This document shows positions 7,364 through 14,746 of a stretch of DNA of 16,218 bases, in pieces (position 1 is the first letter of the stretch; every line of letters begins with the position of its first letter). The translations under genes were made by a program, and so were the position numbers. This stretch comes from Myxococcales bacterium UBA1203 (lineage in GTDB: Bacteria > Myxococcota > Myxococcia > Myxococcales > UBA5297). A model generated the notes under the pieces. That model saw nothing but the letters and a program-made list of their open reading frames with translations. It was not told the DNA's origin and ran no database searches. Where the stretch lies: positions 330,328 to 346,545 of the forward strand of contig DBXV01000016.1 in NCBI GenBank assembly GCA_002309695.1. Reading direction: 5' to 3'.

Positions 7364-8122
7364 CTAATAATTTGCACGGTTTTTGTCAATACGTGTTACT
7401 GGATTTCTTGTAAATAAATACTCATGGCTGAAAGATAGATTTCCTGTGATGCGATGGGCGGGAAGTATTATTGCCTTCATCTGCCGCCTTGTGCTGTGCA
7501 CAAAAAAATTATAATCATCCAGTGAGCAGCCGCCCTTTTCCGGATAATAACAATCATTTTTTTGTCTGGCATCCATGTGTTGTGTGACCATGCGGATGAC
7601 TGCCACCACGTCGGGCGCCAGAAAAAATGAAAAGGGCGATTCATCCTCATTATTGTTCGTTGATTCTTCAATATACATGTATGCACGGACATCGTCTTCC
7701 GGCCGCTGCGGCAGGGCGGGACACGCATGGCTGTAGGAACGAATATATTTTTGCGCATTGTTTTCGCCTGCCCACAGGTGCGTTTCGCAAACGCCGTCGA
7801 GCCCATGGACGGTAATTCTGGCGGCATGGCGCATCAAATTGATTTCACATACGGCATCCTTTGTTGTGCGTTCGGAATCTGACAAAGTCAATGAAATGCC
7901 TAATTGTTGAAACAGACTTCCCGAAATTCTAATTCCCGTCCCGAAGCGGGGCATTTTGTCTTCCAGCGGACAGCCGTCGCAGTCGTGAACCCATTCTGCC
8001 ATATCCGCGCTGAAAGCAATGGGCGGTATATTTCGGGAAACACCCGAATCGTTTGCGATGCCCGGAGCGGCAGATGGCAGACAGAAAATGATTGCGAGTG
8101 GGATGATTGAGTATTTTTTCAT
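7364..8122 (-). CDS. Secreted Cys-rich protein of unknown function
   Basis: 252 residues, not recognised. A Sec signal peptide is clear: MKKYS, a hydrophobic stretch to about residue 20, and probable cleavage after GIA at 23. The mature protein has seven Cys (48, 51, 92, 112, 134, 191, 199), including D-C-D-G-C at 47-51, which suggests disulfides in the periplasm. The frame runs 24 residues further upstream, but that part overlaps the preceding gene. ATG 8122 has AGGAG about 10 nt before it, lying inside the end of the upstream gene, and starts 2 nt after that gene's stop, so translational coupling is likely. Base composition is AT-richer than the receptor gene. No catalytic motif was found. 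Confidence 0.7.
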   Translation of the reverse strand: MKKYSIIPLAIIFCLPSAAPGIANDSGVSRNIPPIAFSADMAEWVHDCDGCPLEDKMPRFGTGIRISGSLFQQLGISLTLSDSERTTKDAVCEINLMRHAARITVHGLDGVCETHLWAGENNAQKYIRSYSHACPALPQRPEDDVRAYMYIEESTNNNEDESPFSFFLAPDVVAVIRMVTQHMDARQKNDCYYPEKGGCSLDDYNFFVHSTRRQMKAIILPAHRITGNLSFSHEYLFTRNPVTRIDKNRANY

Positions 8123-8124
8123 GT

Positions 8125-8670
8125 TCAGAATTCTCCTGAATAATAATCGGGAATCCAGCCCTCCAGCCCGGCGCCGGTTTTGATTTTCAGGCATTGGTGC
8201 GCATCCGGCCTGACATAAAAAACAAGCGGCTGGACGTGTGAACCCGTGGAAATAATTCCCTGAAAATGTTCATCGCAGTCTGCGGGATGGGGCGAGAATA
8301 CGTAGTCCTGACAGAAAAGACAATGATGCTGAGTGGAAAACATTTTCAGTTCCCGGTCGATTTTCAGGTCGATATTTTGATTTGAAATATTTCTGGGCGC
8401 ATATGCTCTGAAAACGAGCAGGAGCGGCAGGGCGGTGATCACAGTGCCGACAATAAAAAGGATGATAAAACCATAAAAAACACCTGAATAAATTCGGTTC
8501 AGCCGTCGGATACTGGCCACACTGAGACGGATTCGCCTTCGGCGCCGGAGCACGAGGAGGGTTTTGCGCAGATTTATCTTTGCAATAATAATGACGATAA
8601 AAATGAACAGGGCCAGAACGGGGTTTACATGTTCAATAATAAACTTCGCAGTCTGAACAATAAATTCCAT
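8125..8670 (-). CDS. Two-helix membrane protein with SH3-like periplasmic end
   Basis: 181 residues, family not recognised. Two membrane segments (about 17-30 and 62-88) are separated by a strongly basic loop containing RRRRRIR, which by the positive-inside rule is cytoplasmic. Both ends would then face the periplasm. The C-terminal part has four Cys (117, 120, 132, 160). It closes with G-L-E-G-W-I-P-D-Y-Y, which resembles the last strands of bacterial SH3 domains, so it may bind cell wall or a protein partner (inference). ATG 8670 is preferred: an AGAGGA sequence lies 9 nt upstream. A GTG just before it could also serve. The gene ends 2 nt before the secreted-protein gene. Confidence 0.7.
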   Translation of the reverse strand: MEFIVQTAKFIIEHVNPVLALFIFIVIIIAKINLRKTLLVLRRRRRIRLSVASIRRLNRIYSGVFYGFIILFIVGTVITALPLLLVFRAYAPRNISNQNIDLKIDRELKMFSTQHHCLFCQDYVFSPHPADCDEHFQGIISTGSHVQPLVFYVRPDAHQCLKIKTGAGLEGWIPDYYSGEF

Positions 8671-8724
8671 CACAACAAATCCTCTCCCAAGCCGAGGATC
8701 CAGCCACGGATGCCATTTTCCATT

Positions 8725-9105
8725 TCAATTTCGAGGCAGGGCATTTTTTATACATTTATCAGCAGCCGAATCCCAGACATCTCCGCGGTCAAAGCAGGCG
8801 CTTACTTTATCATGTCTGGCATTGTCGCTGAATCGGGCAGCGGCGAAGAATGTTCCCGCGAGCGTCGGCAGGCCCAAAATTGAAATAACTGCTAATGAAA
8901 TCAGTGTCTTGAATTGAATTTTATTTCGGACTGCCGGGAGAGCGCAGAGAAGAGCCCAGAGGAAACAGGAAAGCAGGGCAGTCCAATAAAAGAAGCGAAT
9001 GGGCAATAAATGTGCGTTGCACAATAGCGTTTTATAAAATATGAGACTGCAGGCGATACTAATAAGCAGTAAAGAAAAGCCGTATTTTGGCATGAACTCT
9101 TTCAA
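8725..9105 (-). CDS. Three-helix membrane protein with C-terminal C-x-D-R-G-x-x-W-D-x5-C motif
   Basis: 126 residues, not recognised. Hydrophobic segments at about 9-24, 37-57 and 67-90 predict an inner-membrane protein with its C-terminus outside. The tail carries C104-F-D-R-G-D-V-W-D then C118, with the same spacing as in the small lipoprotein at 7167-7313. The start is either TTG 9105, with GGAG 9 nt before it, or ATG 9093, which has only a weak AAAGAG. The TTG is taken because of the better site. It begins 16 nt after the previous gene's stop and is followed by a 54-nt gap. Small multi-helix proteins of this sort include immunity proteins, but no partner is present. Confidence 0.65.
   Translation of the reverse strand: MKEFMPKYGFSLLLISIACSLIFYKTLLCNAHLLPIRFFYWTALLSCFLWALLCALPAVRNKIQFKTLISLAVISILGLPTLAGTFFAAARFSDNARHDKVSACFDRGDVWDSAADKCIKNALPRN
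8752..8796 (-). repeat. Duplicated motif segment, copy B
   Basis: This codes for C104-C118 of the three-helix membrane protein and is the counterpart of 7188-7232. The identity is also seen at DNA level around the shared 'ctccgcggtc' string on the plus strand. Confidence 0.55.
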
Positions 9106-9121
9106 AACTCAGCGCTCCATT

Positions 9122-9652
9122 CTAATCAAAAATTTCAAATGACTGAATTCGGTTTTCCCAGCAGTGAAGCTGAAATTTTTCCAAAAAGACAAACGGATAG
9201 GGGAAATAATTATAGGTTCTGCCTGATTTATGAGGCGGAAAATATGAGACAAGCTCTGTTTTTCCATCGCTTCCAACTCTAGTTGTTGCGCCGCCCCTAT
9301 CAGGATCAATCTCGCTGGCTGGCCCAAATACGTTTTGAACTATTGATTCATCTTTGCCTTTAAGCTGGAGAAGATAAAACTTATGCTGCTTTGACAGGTT
9401 ATACCACGACGAATAGTCAAGCCGTTTCCGGCCGTCGGGAAGCCGAATAAAGTATTTGTCTTTTTTACAGAATACTTCACAAAATGAATAACCCTGACAT
9501 ATATCATCCTGCTCGGCGTGAAGATATTTCGAGTATTTATAAATATCTCTGAAATAGGTGGGCGCTGTCCACAGAAAAAAGACGAGACAATATATTGCCG
9601 CAATCCATAGCTGCAGCCGGATGAGAGTTTTGACCTTGCTTTTCAGGGACAT
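9122..9652 (-). CDS. Membrane-anchored periplasmic protein, unknown family
   Basis: 176 residues. One hydrophobic segment (about 14-31) follows a basic N-terminus, so the rest should lie in the periplasm. Cys occur at 52, 58 and 62. The C-terminal half (V-F-G-P-A-S, T-E-L-V-S-Y-F-P, then aromatic strands ending N-R-I-Q-S-F-E-I-F-D) has the rhythm of small BamE/OmlA-like domains, but I cannot support that assignment. An open frame extends 55 residues further upstream inside the receptor gene and is rejected. ATG 9652 lies 2 nt after the receptor's TGA, with GGGGAG 9 nt upstream, a typical coupled start. This tight link makes it the first of the small genes expressed with the receptor. Confidence 0.7.
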   Translation of the reverse strand: MSLKSKVKTLIRLQLWIAAIYCLVFFLWTAPTYFRDIYKYSKYLHAEQDDICQGYSFCEVFCKKDKYFIRLPDGRKRLDYSSWYNLSKQHKFYLLQLKGKDESIVQNVFGPASEIDPDRGGATTRVGSDGKTELVSYFPPHKSGRTYNYFPYPFVFLEKFQLHCWENRIQSFEIFD

Positions 9653-9654
9653 CC

Positions 9655-12417
9655 TCAGAAACTCCCCTTGATGCCCAGGGTCGGGAAGAAGGGCATGCCG
9701 GAGAGCGCCGCATTTCCGCGGTAGCGATAATCCCAGATAATATATTCCGTGTTGTCGGCCCAATAGACATTCTGAATGTCCAGATAAATTCCCAGCTTCC
9801 AGGCCTTGAAAACCCATTCCTTGTCGGCCCTCAGGTCGAGCTGATGGAAGAGGGGCGCGCGGTCGCTGTAATACTCACCATAAATGGGTTCATGTGCGCC
9901 GGTATCTGCATTGAAAGTGCTGCCCTTGACGGGCGTCGCCGGATTGCCGCTGACCAGGCGGAAGCGGGCGCCAATCGACCAGCCGCGGGGCAGTCGATAG
10001 CGGGCAATCAGTGTCAGAATGTGCGTCTGGTCGTAAGCGCTGTTCCGATACTTGTCATCGCTGGGCGTCTTTCGCTCACTTTTAGAAATAGTATAGGCCA
10101 TCCACCCCGAAAGTCGGTTTGTCAGCTCCTTTTTCAGGAGAAGTTCCGCCCCATAGTTCCTTGAGTAGGCTGAATTGATATAACGGGTGGCAGTGACGGT
10201 TCCGTCCTGACTCAAAGCGACCTCTTCGCTGGATGCCACACGGTCGTAGCCGAAGTGGAAGAATGCGGTCACATCGAGAGAAATGCCGTAGGGAAACTTC
10301 TGCTCGACGCCCAGCGAGGTCTGAATCGCCTTGGTCATTTTGAGGTCCGGATTGCCGAAGTCGCGGTCCAGATACTGGACGGCGGGCGCCTGCGAGTAGT
10401 GGCCGACGCTGGCTTTCAGAGTCGTGTTCTCGACGATTTTGAACCGCGCGCTGAGCCTGGGATCGAGGCTCCATTTCGCCTTGCCGTCCATGGCGAACAG
10501 ATCGGCGCGGAGTCCGGGATACAGCCGGAGGCGGTCGAAAAGGCCAATCTCCCACACGTGGTAGAGCCCGACGGAGAAGGTGTCGTAGCTGCGGCTGAAC
10601 TCGGTCAGCTCCGTCAGGCCGCTGTCGCCGGGCAGAGGGCGGTATTCGGCGGAGAAGGGGACCGTCCCGTCCAGCCATACGTGGTCGTAGAGAAAATCCA
10701 CGCCGACGCGCGCCAGGTGCGAGCCGCCGACCTTCCACGTGGCCTCATCACGCAGACCCACGCGCAGCTCCTTGGCGCCGATGTCGAAGCCGCCCGTGTT
10801 TTCGGCGTTGCCCTGACTGTCGAAATCCACGCGGTCGAAGCCGATGGAGGGCGTGAGCTCGTTGGTAAAGATGCCCTCTCGGCGGAACCAGGACGCCTTG
10901 AGCCTGTGAAAGCCGATGCCGCCGCCCAGGTCGATGTTCAGCTCGCGGGCGCCGCCGGAAGTCGAGGCCGCGGCTTTGTCGTCGGAGCCGAACAGCATGA
11001 CGGTGAAGCGGTCGCGGTCGGACGCCTTCCCGTGGTCCACGCGCAGCTGATAGTCCCAGTAGCGGGGAACAATGCTGACCGTGCCGTAGTCGTCCGACTT
11101 GGCCGTCACGTGCGAGAGGACAGCGTCGATATAGGACCTGCGTGCGGCCGCGGCGATGGTGGTCTTCGAGCCGACGGCAGCCTCCACAAAGAGCGAGGCA
11201 TCCACGAGGTCGATTTTGAAGCTGCCGTGAATGCCCTCGTCTGTGCCCCGGCGCGTGTGTGCATCCACGACGCCGCCCGTGGCCCGCCCGTAGCGGGGGC
11301 CGAAGCCGCCGGGCAGAAAGTCGATGTCCTCGACGAACTCCGAGTTGATGACCGAGGGACCGCCGAAGAAGTGAAAGAGAAGGGGAATCTCGATGCCGTC
11401 GAGATAGCTCAGTGTCTCGGAAGGCGCGGCGCCGCGCACGGCCATCTGACCGCCCAGAAAAGCGCTGCGCGCCACGCCCGGCAGGTTGTGAATCACGCGG
11501 ACCGCGTCGCCCATGGTGCCCGGCACCGTCTGAATTTCCTCGCGCGTGACCGTCCTCCGCGTGGCCTCGCGCCGCTCGCGCTCACCCTTGACGATGGTGT
11601 GAAACTGCCCGGCCGCCGTGGGCGTCAGATGGTAGGCCACCTCCAGAACTTCCCCGTCCGTCACCTCTTCGGTGTGGCGAAAGGGCTCGTGGGCGTCTGA
11701 AAGCAGCGTGATGTCATAGCGGCCAGGCGGCAGGCGCAGCTCAAAGGTGCCGTCGGCGGACGTGGCTTCGGGAAGGCCCTCGGGACAGTCCGCTTCGGCG
11801 TGTGTCCCGTCGGCACTTTCCTCCATGCGGACGCAGCGGATGAGCGCCCGGGGAACTGCCCGGCGGGTGGCGCGCTCAATGGCTTTTCCTTTCAGCGAAA
11901 CGGGCAGCTCCTTCGGCGTTTCTTCCTCGGGCGGCGGCCGAAACACGAAGCGATAGACGTATTCCAGCTGCACCGCCGCGGGCGCGCCGTCGATTTCCGC
12001 GGGCGAAAAAACGAACTGCCGCACGGCCTCCGCGGCGGCCTCGTCAAAGCCATGCCCGGCAGGCTCTGTCACCAGCGCCTCTGTCACCCTGCCGGTCTCA
12101 TCGAGACTCACGAGGAGCGTCACATTCCCCTCAATCTTCTGCGCCTCGGCTTCCGGCGGATAGGGCGCCTCGACAAATTGAAGGAGCTCCGGCGCCTTGG
12201 TCAGGACAGGAGCGGCAGGTGCGGCACTTTCCGAATCTGCGGACTCTCCGGCTTGCTGCGCCGCCGCGTCATCCTGCGCACTCTCAGGGGCGGAAGAAGC
12301 GTCAGCAGAAGGCGCGTCAGAAGGAGGCTCGGCGGCGGCGGGCGCAGCTGTGAGACCTGTCAGCCAGAGGAGCGCCGCAGCGGACAGGGCGAAAGGTAGG
12401 CAGCGATGTGAACCCAT
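9655..12417 (-). CDS. TonB-dependent outer-membrane receptor with N-terminal TonB-like domain
   Basis: 920-residue beta-barrel receptor expected to import a scarce ligand across the outer membrane using proton-motive force relayed by TonB. Order seen: signal peptide (1 to about 29); an Ala/Ser/Asp-rich linker (30-75); a TonB C-terminal-like domain (about 77-160: YPPEA, EGNVTLLVSLDETGRV, FSPAEIDGAP); a carboxypeptidase-regulatory-like domain (about 172-262, with PPGRYDITL); a plug (about 283-391, with YLDGIEIP and RYGRATGGVVD); then a barrel ending in Phe. TonB domains normally belong to the energising protein, so carrying one in the receptor is unusual, although such fusions are known from delta-proteobacterial lineages. 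ATG 12417 is chosen because the signal peptide begins there; the 93 upstream in-frame codons look non-coding. It is GC-rich, unlike the genes that follow it. The ligand cannot be told. Confidence 0.9.
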   Translation of the reverse strand: MGSHRCLPFALSAAALLWLTGLTAAPAAAEPPSDAPSADASSAPESAQDDAAAQQAGESADSESAAPAAPVLTKAPELLQFVEAPYPPEAEAQKIEGNVTLLVSLDETGRVTEALVTEPAGHGFDEAAAEAVRQFVFSPAEIDGAPAAVQLEYVYRFVFRPPPEEETPKELPVSLKGKAIERATRRAVPRALIRCVRMEESADGTHAEADCPEGLPEATSADGTFELRLPPGRYDITLLSDAHEPFRHTEEVTDGEVLEVAYHLTPTAAGQFHTIVKGERERREATRRTVTREEIQTVPGTMGDAVRVIHNLPGVARSAFLGGQMAVRGAAPSETLSYLDGIEIPLLFHFFGGPSVINSEFVEDIDFLPGGFGPRYGRATGGVVDAHTRRGTDEGIHGSFKIDLVDASLFVEAAVGSKTTIAAAARRSYIDAVLSHVTAKSDDYGTVSIVPRYWDYQLRVDHGKASDRDRFTVMLFGSDDKAAASTSGGARELNIDLGGGIGFHRLKASWFRREGIFTNELTPSIGFDRVDFDSQGNAENTGGFDIGAKELRVGLRDEATWKVGGSHLARVGVDFLYDHVWLDGTVPFSAEYRPLPGDSGLTELTEFSRSYDTFSVGLYHVWEIGLFDRLRLYPGLRADLFAMDGKAKWSLDPRLSARFKIVENTTLKASVGHYSQAPAVQYLDRDFGNPDLKMTKAIQTSLGVEQKFPYGISLDVTAFFHFGYDRVASSEEVALSQDGTVTATRYINSAYSRNYGAELLLKKELTNRLSGWMAYTISKSERKTPSDDKYRNSAYDQTHILTLIARYRLPRGWSIGARFRLVSGNPATPVKGSTFNADTGAHEPIYGEYYSDRAPLFHQLDLRADKEWVFKAWKLGIYLDIQNVYWADNTEYIIWDYRYRGNAALSGMPFFPTLGIKGSF

Positions 12418-12778
12418 ACGAGACCGCCTGAAAGGGGGAGGAAAGTGCGAAAAAAAAACGCGGCGCCAAAACGAGTTTTCCGCAGGAAGGCAAGGGGCGG
12501 CGCGGCACCTTTCCGCCGGGGCGGCAGCCGATTTTGGACGGAAATGGCGCGGATGAAGAGGCCAATGCCGGGCTTTATTTCGCCTCTTTCTGCGGTCTAT
12601 GAAGCCGCCCGTTTTTCCGGGGAAGCGCCTCTCGCTCAGAGCCTGAAATCCAAAACGGGGAATCTGCGCCGGGGCGAAGGTCACGGCGTCCGGCAACCGG
12701 CAAAACTTCGGGGCGATTCACGCAGCTTTTCACCTGCATCGGACATCACCGAAGCGGGACAACAGACAAGGACAATCC
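12418..12778. promoter_or_regulatory. Divergent intergenic control region with A9 run
   Basis: 361 bases between the divergently transcribed receptor and S51 peptidase genes; both must be started from here unless transcription comes from elsewhere. No convincing sigma-70 pair was found on either strand. A run of nine A (12450-12458) lies 33 nt before the receptor ATG and is T9 in the receptor's direction, an outlier in GC-rich DNA. AAGGA about 7 nt before 12779 serves the peptidase gene. No riboswitch, operator or small gene was recognised. Confidence 0.4.
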
Positions 12779-13708
12779 ATGCACGGCACAGCGCTCATCT
12801 ACGGTTCCCACGACAGGTCTTCTTACATTCACGGCCACTTCATCGCGGAGCGCGCCCTCAACGGCTGGGCGGACCACCGCATTCTCTTCCTTCCCATGTC
12901 CACGCCCGACCCCATGAAGCAGCACATGAGCTGGGACGCCTACCGCTGGTTCTTCGAGCGCTACACCTGCCGCGGGCTCCAGCTGACCCCCTTTTACTGG
13001 TCGGACAATCTCCAGAAATCCGATGTGGACGAGCTGTGGCGGCTCATGTGGAACTCGGAAGTGGTCGTTCTGGGCGGCGGCTACAGCGTCACCGGCATCG
13101 AGCGCTACAAGCACCTGGGCGAGCGCTTCGACGGTGAGTGGGGCAAGTTCGGCCGCATTCTGCACGAGCGCGCCGCGCGCGGGCTCCTCAACGTGGGCTT
13201 CTCCGCGGGCGCTGACCAGATGTGTCAATACCTTTTCCGCAAGAGCTGGAACCTGCCGGGCAACAACGACGGCTTTGGCTGCGCGCGGAACATCATGGTG
13301 CTGATGCACTACGAGAAGTCTCAGTTTGACGACCTGAAAGCCGCAGCCGCGCAGAATCCTCACTGCCTCGTCTTCGGTCTGCCCAACGATTCCGGCCTTT
13401 ATCTGGACCAAGGAACACTGCCGTCGGGCAACATGTGGCAGGTCATCGAGACGGTCATCGACGAATCGTGGGACGCGCCGTCAGATCAGTTCCACATCAA
13501 GACGCGCCAGGGCGTGCGCATCGAGAACGCCTACTGCGACGGCAGACAGTGGGTCTTCCAGGGCGGCAATCAGATCGTGCGCATTCAGTCCCCCGACCTG
13601 AAATTCCACGAGATTTTCATCAAGAACAGCGACGGGCCGCTGATTCATTACTGGAGTCAGAAGCCCAGCGTGTTCACCAGCGTCGAAGGCGTTCTGGCCG
13701 CGTACTGA
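12779..13708 (+). CDS. Peptidase S51 (PepE / cyanophycinase-like) family protein
   Basis: 309 residues with the S51 layout: V-V-V-L-G-G-G (95-101), then the nucleophile elbow G-F-S-A-G-A-D at 140-146 (Ser142), L-M-H-Y-E with His177, and G-L-P-N-D at 200-204. The family includes aspartyl dipeptidase PepE and cyanophycinase, which act through a Ser-His-Glu triad. Spacing Ser142-His177 fits PepE (120-157). The Glu that follows G-L-P in PepE is Asn203 here, with Asp204 next. There is no signal peptide, so it is probably cytoplasmic. ATG 12779 has AAGGA about 7 nt upstream. It is larger than PepE (about 230 residues), with a longer N-terminal part. Substrate is unknown. It is transcribed away from the receptor and is followed by a 264-nt gap. 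Confidence 0.75.
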   Translation: MHGTALIYGSHDRSSYIHGHFIAERALNGWADHRILFLPMSTPDPMKQHMSWDAYRWFFERYTCRGLQLTPFYWSDNLQKSDVDELWRLMWNSEVVVLGGGYSVTGIERYKHLGERFDGEWGKFGRILHERAARGLLNVGFSAGADQMCQYLFRKSWNLPGNNDGFGCARNIMVLMHYEKSQFDDLKAAAAQNPHCLVFGLPNDSGLYLDQGTLPSGNMWQVIETVIDESWDAPSDQFHIKTRQGVRIENAYCDGRQWVFQGGNQIVRIQSPDLKFHEIFIKNSDGPLIHYWSQKPSVFTSVEGVLAAY

Positions 13709-13793
13709 GACCGGACAGAGACTACGGCGCGGACTGACGCGAAAGGGCACCTGTGACATCCGTGCCGCGTTTTTGCCGCGCTTCCGGAGGGCA

Positions 13794-13828
13794 GCCCCGA
13801 TGCCGTGCGCATGTTCGGCATTCGGGGC
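13794..13828. other. Strong inverted repeat after the S51 gene
   Basis: The arms are GCCCCGATGCCG (13794-13805) and CGGCATTCGGGGC (13816-13828), fully complementary apart from one bulged T, with a 10-nt loop. It lies 85 nt after the peptidase stop. No T run follows on either strand, so it is not a typical Rho-independent terminator. A second, shorter pair (13852-13858 with 13870-13876) lies downstream. It may stabilise the 3' end of the transcript. The role is unknown. Confidence 0.45.
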
Positions 13829-13972
13829 GCCTCCTCTGAAACAGCGGTTTTGCCGCGGACTTCTGACAGCCGCGGCACTGAATCTGAACGGGGGGAAGGC
13901 TTTCTTGACCGACCTGAAAGGCGGGGGTGTCCGGGGGTGACGGACGCCGCCGCCGGAAAGCCGAAGCGGAAC

Positions 13973-14746
13973 ATGGCAACACATTTTTTGCGGAATTTTG
14001 GCGCGCTGCTGACGACCCTCCCTTTGCTGGCAATCTCCTCCGGCTGCATGTTCGAGTTTTCCGGTGACATCGGCGACTGCGGACCGGACGACGAGGACTA
14101 TCCGAACTGCCGGCCCGTCTCCTCGGAAAAAGAGGACGGCATCACTGATGAGGGTTCGACAGACACGATGCCGCACGTTGAGGGAGACAAGGTGCCGACA
14201 TTTGTTTCCCGAAACTACGAGGGCAGCGAGTGCCTCAGCGGCGCGGGCATGCGCATCGTCGTTGGCTATGACAACGATGAGGACGGAACGCTGCTGACGG
14301 ACCGCGACGGCATGAGCTGCGTCGGCGTGGGCGACAGCCTCTCCGGCGGCGTGGGCATCAGCATGTGCTGGGACCCGGTCTCCTGCATCGCTCTGGGTAT
14401 CAGCTACGACAGCACCACAGGCATCGGCATCAATGTCTGCCTGGACCGGACTTCCTGCCTGAAGCTGGGCGTTTCCTGGGACGACGCGTCTCCGTTTGAG
14501 TCGCGGCTGTGCTGGGACCCGAACAGCGATGTCAGCGTCAGCTCGGACGAGATTCTTTTTGAGGGCATCGTCTGTCAGCGTCCGAAAGCCTGCCTCGAAG
14601 ACGGAAGGTGCCCGGACAACCTCGTCTGCAATGACGACGATGTCTGCGTCATCCCGCCTGAGGCGCCCGAACCGGAAGAAGAGGACCCGCCGGACGATGA
14701 TTGCCCGGACGGCGGCGATGCGTGCGGCGGCGGGGAAAATTCCTGA
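13973..14746 (+). CDS. Acidic Cys-rich lipoprotein with tandem repeats
   Basis: 257 residues, predicted to be exported and lipid-anchored: hydrophobic signal to residue 21, then lipobox ISSGC with C25. The mature part is very acidic and Cys-rich. Residues 106-199 form four degenerate repeats of 22-24 residues with the pattern C-x-D-x-x-S-C-x-x-L-G-(I/V)-S-(Y/W)-D. A Cys cluster follows (207-225), then a Pro/Glu/Asp-rich tail ending in D-A-C-G-G-G. Many closely spaced Asp suggest calcium binding together with disulfides (inference). The frame is open back to 13805, but the signal peptide fixes the start at 13973; the ribosome binding site is weak. No family was recognised. Similar acidic Cys-rich lipoproteins are common in Myxococcota-like genomes. 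The gene stands alone, with a terminator 185 nt downstream. Confidence 0.78.
   Translation: MATHFLRNFGALLTTLPLLAISSGCMFEFSGDIGDCGPDDEDYPNCRPVSSEKEDGITDEGSTDTMPHVEGDKVPTFVSRNYEGSECLSGAGMRIVVGYDNDEDGTLLTDRDGMSCVGVGDSLSGGVGISMCWDPVSCIALGISYDSTTGIGINVCLDRTSCLKLGVSWDDASPFESRLCWDPNSDVSVSSDEILFEGIVCQRPKACLEDGRCPDNLVCNDDDVCVIPPEAPEPEEEDPPDDDCPDGGDACGGGENS
14288..14569 (+). repeat. Four degenerate tandem coding repeats (66-72 bp)
   Basis: They encode residues 106-127, 128-151, 152-175 and 176-199 of the lipoprotein. The middle two match best (G-I-x-x-C-x-D-x-x-S-C-x-x-L-G-x-S). The first has lost its first Cys and the last has lost its second. The period is 24 residues in three of the four. Confidence 0.6.

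Noticed and set aside
9653..9817. 55-codon upstream extension of the 176-residue membrane protein
   Set aside because: It lies wholly inside the 3' end of the receptor gene in another frame; ATG 9652 has a good ribosome binding site.
10255..11700. 481-codon open frame antisense to the receptor gene
   Set aside because: Low-complexity Val/Ala/Gly/Arg-rich translation typical of a codon-bias shadow; the minus strand encodes the receptor plug and barrel.
12418..12696. 93-codon upstream extension of the receptor
   Set aside because: Arg/Pro-rich translation with no family resemblance; a textbook signal peptide begins at 12417.
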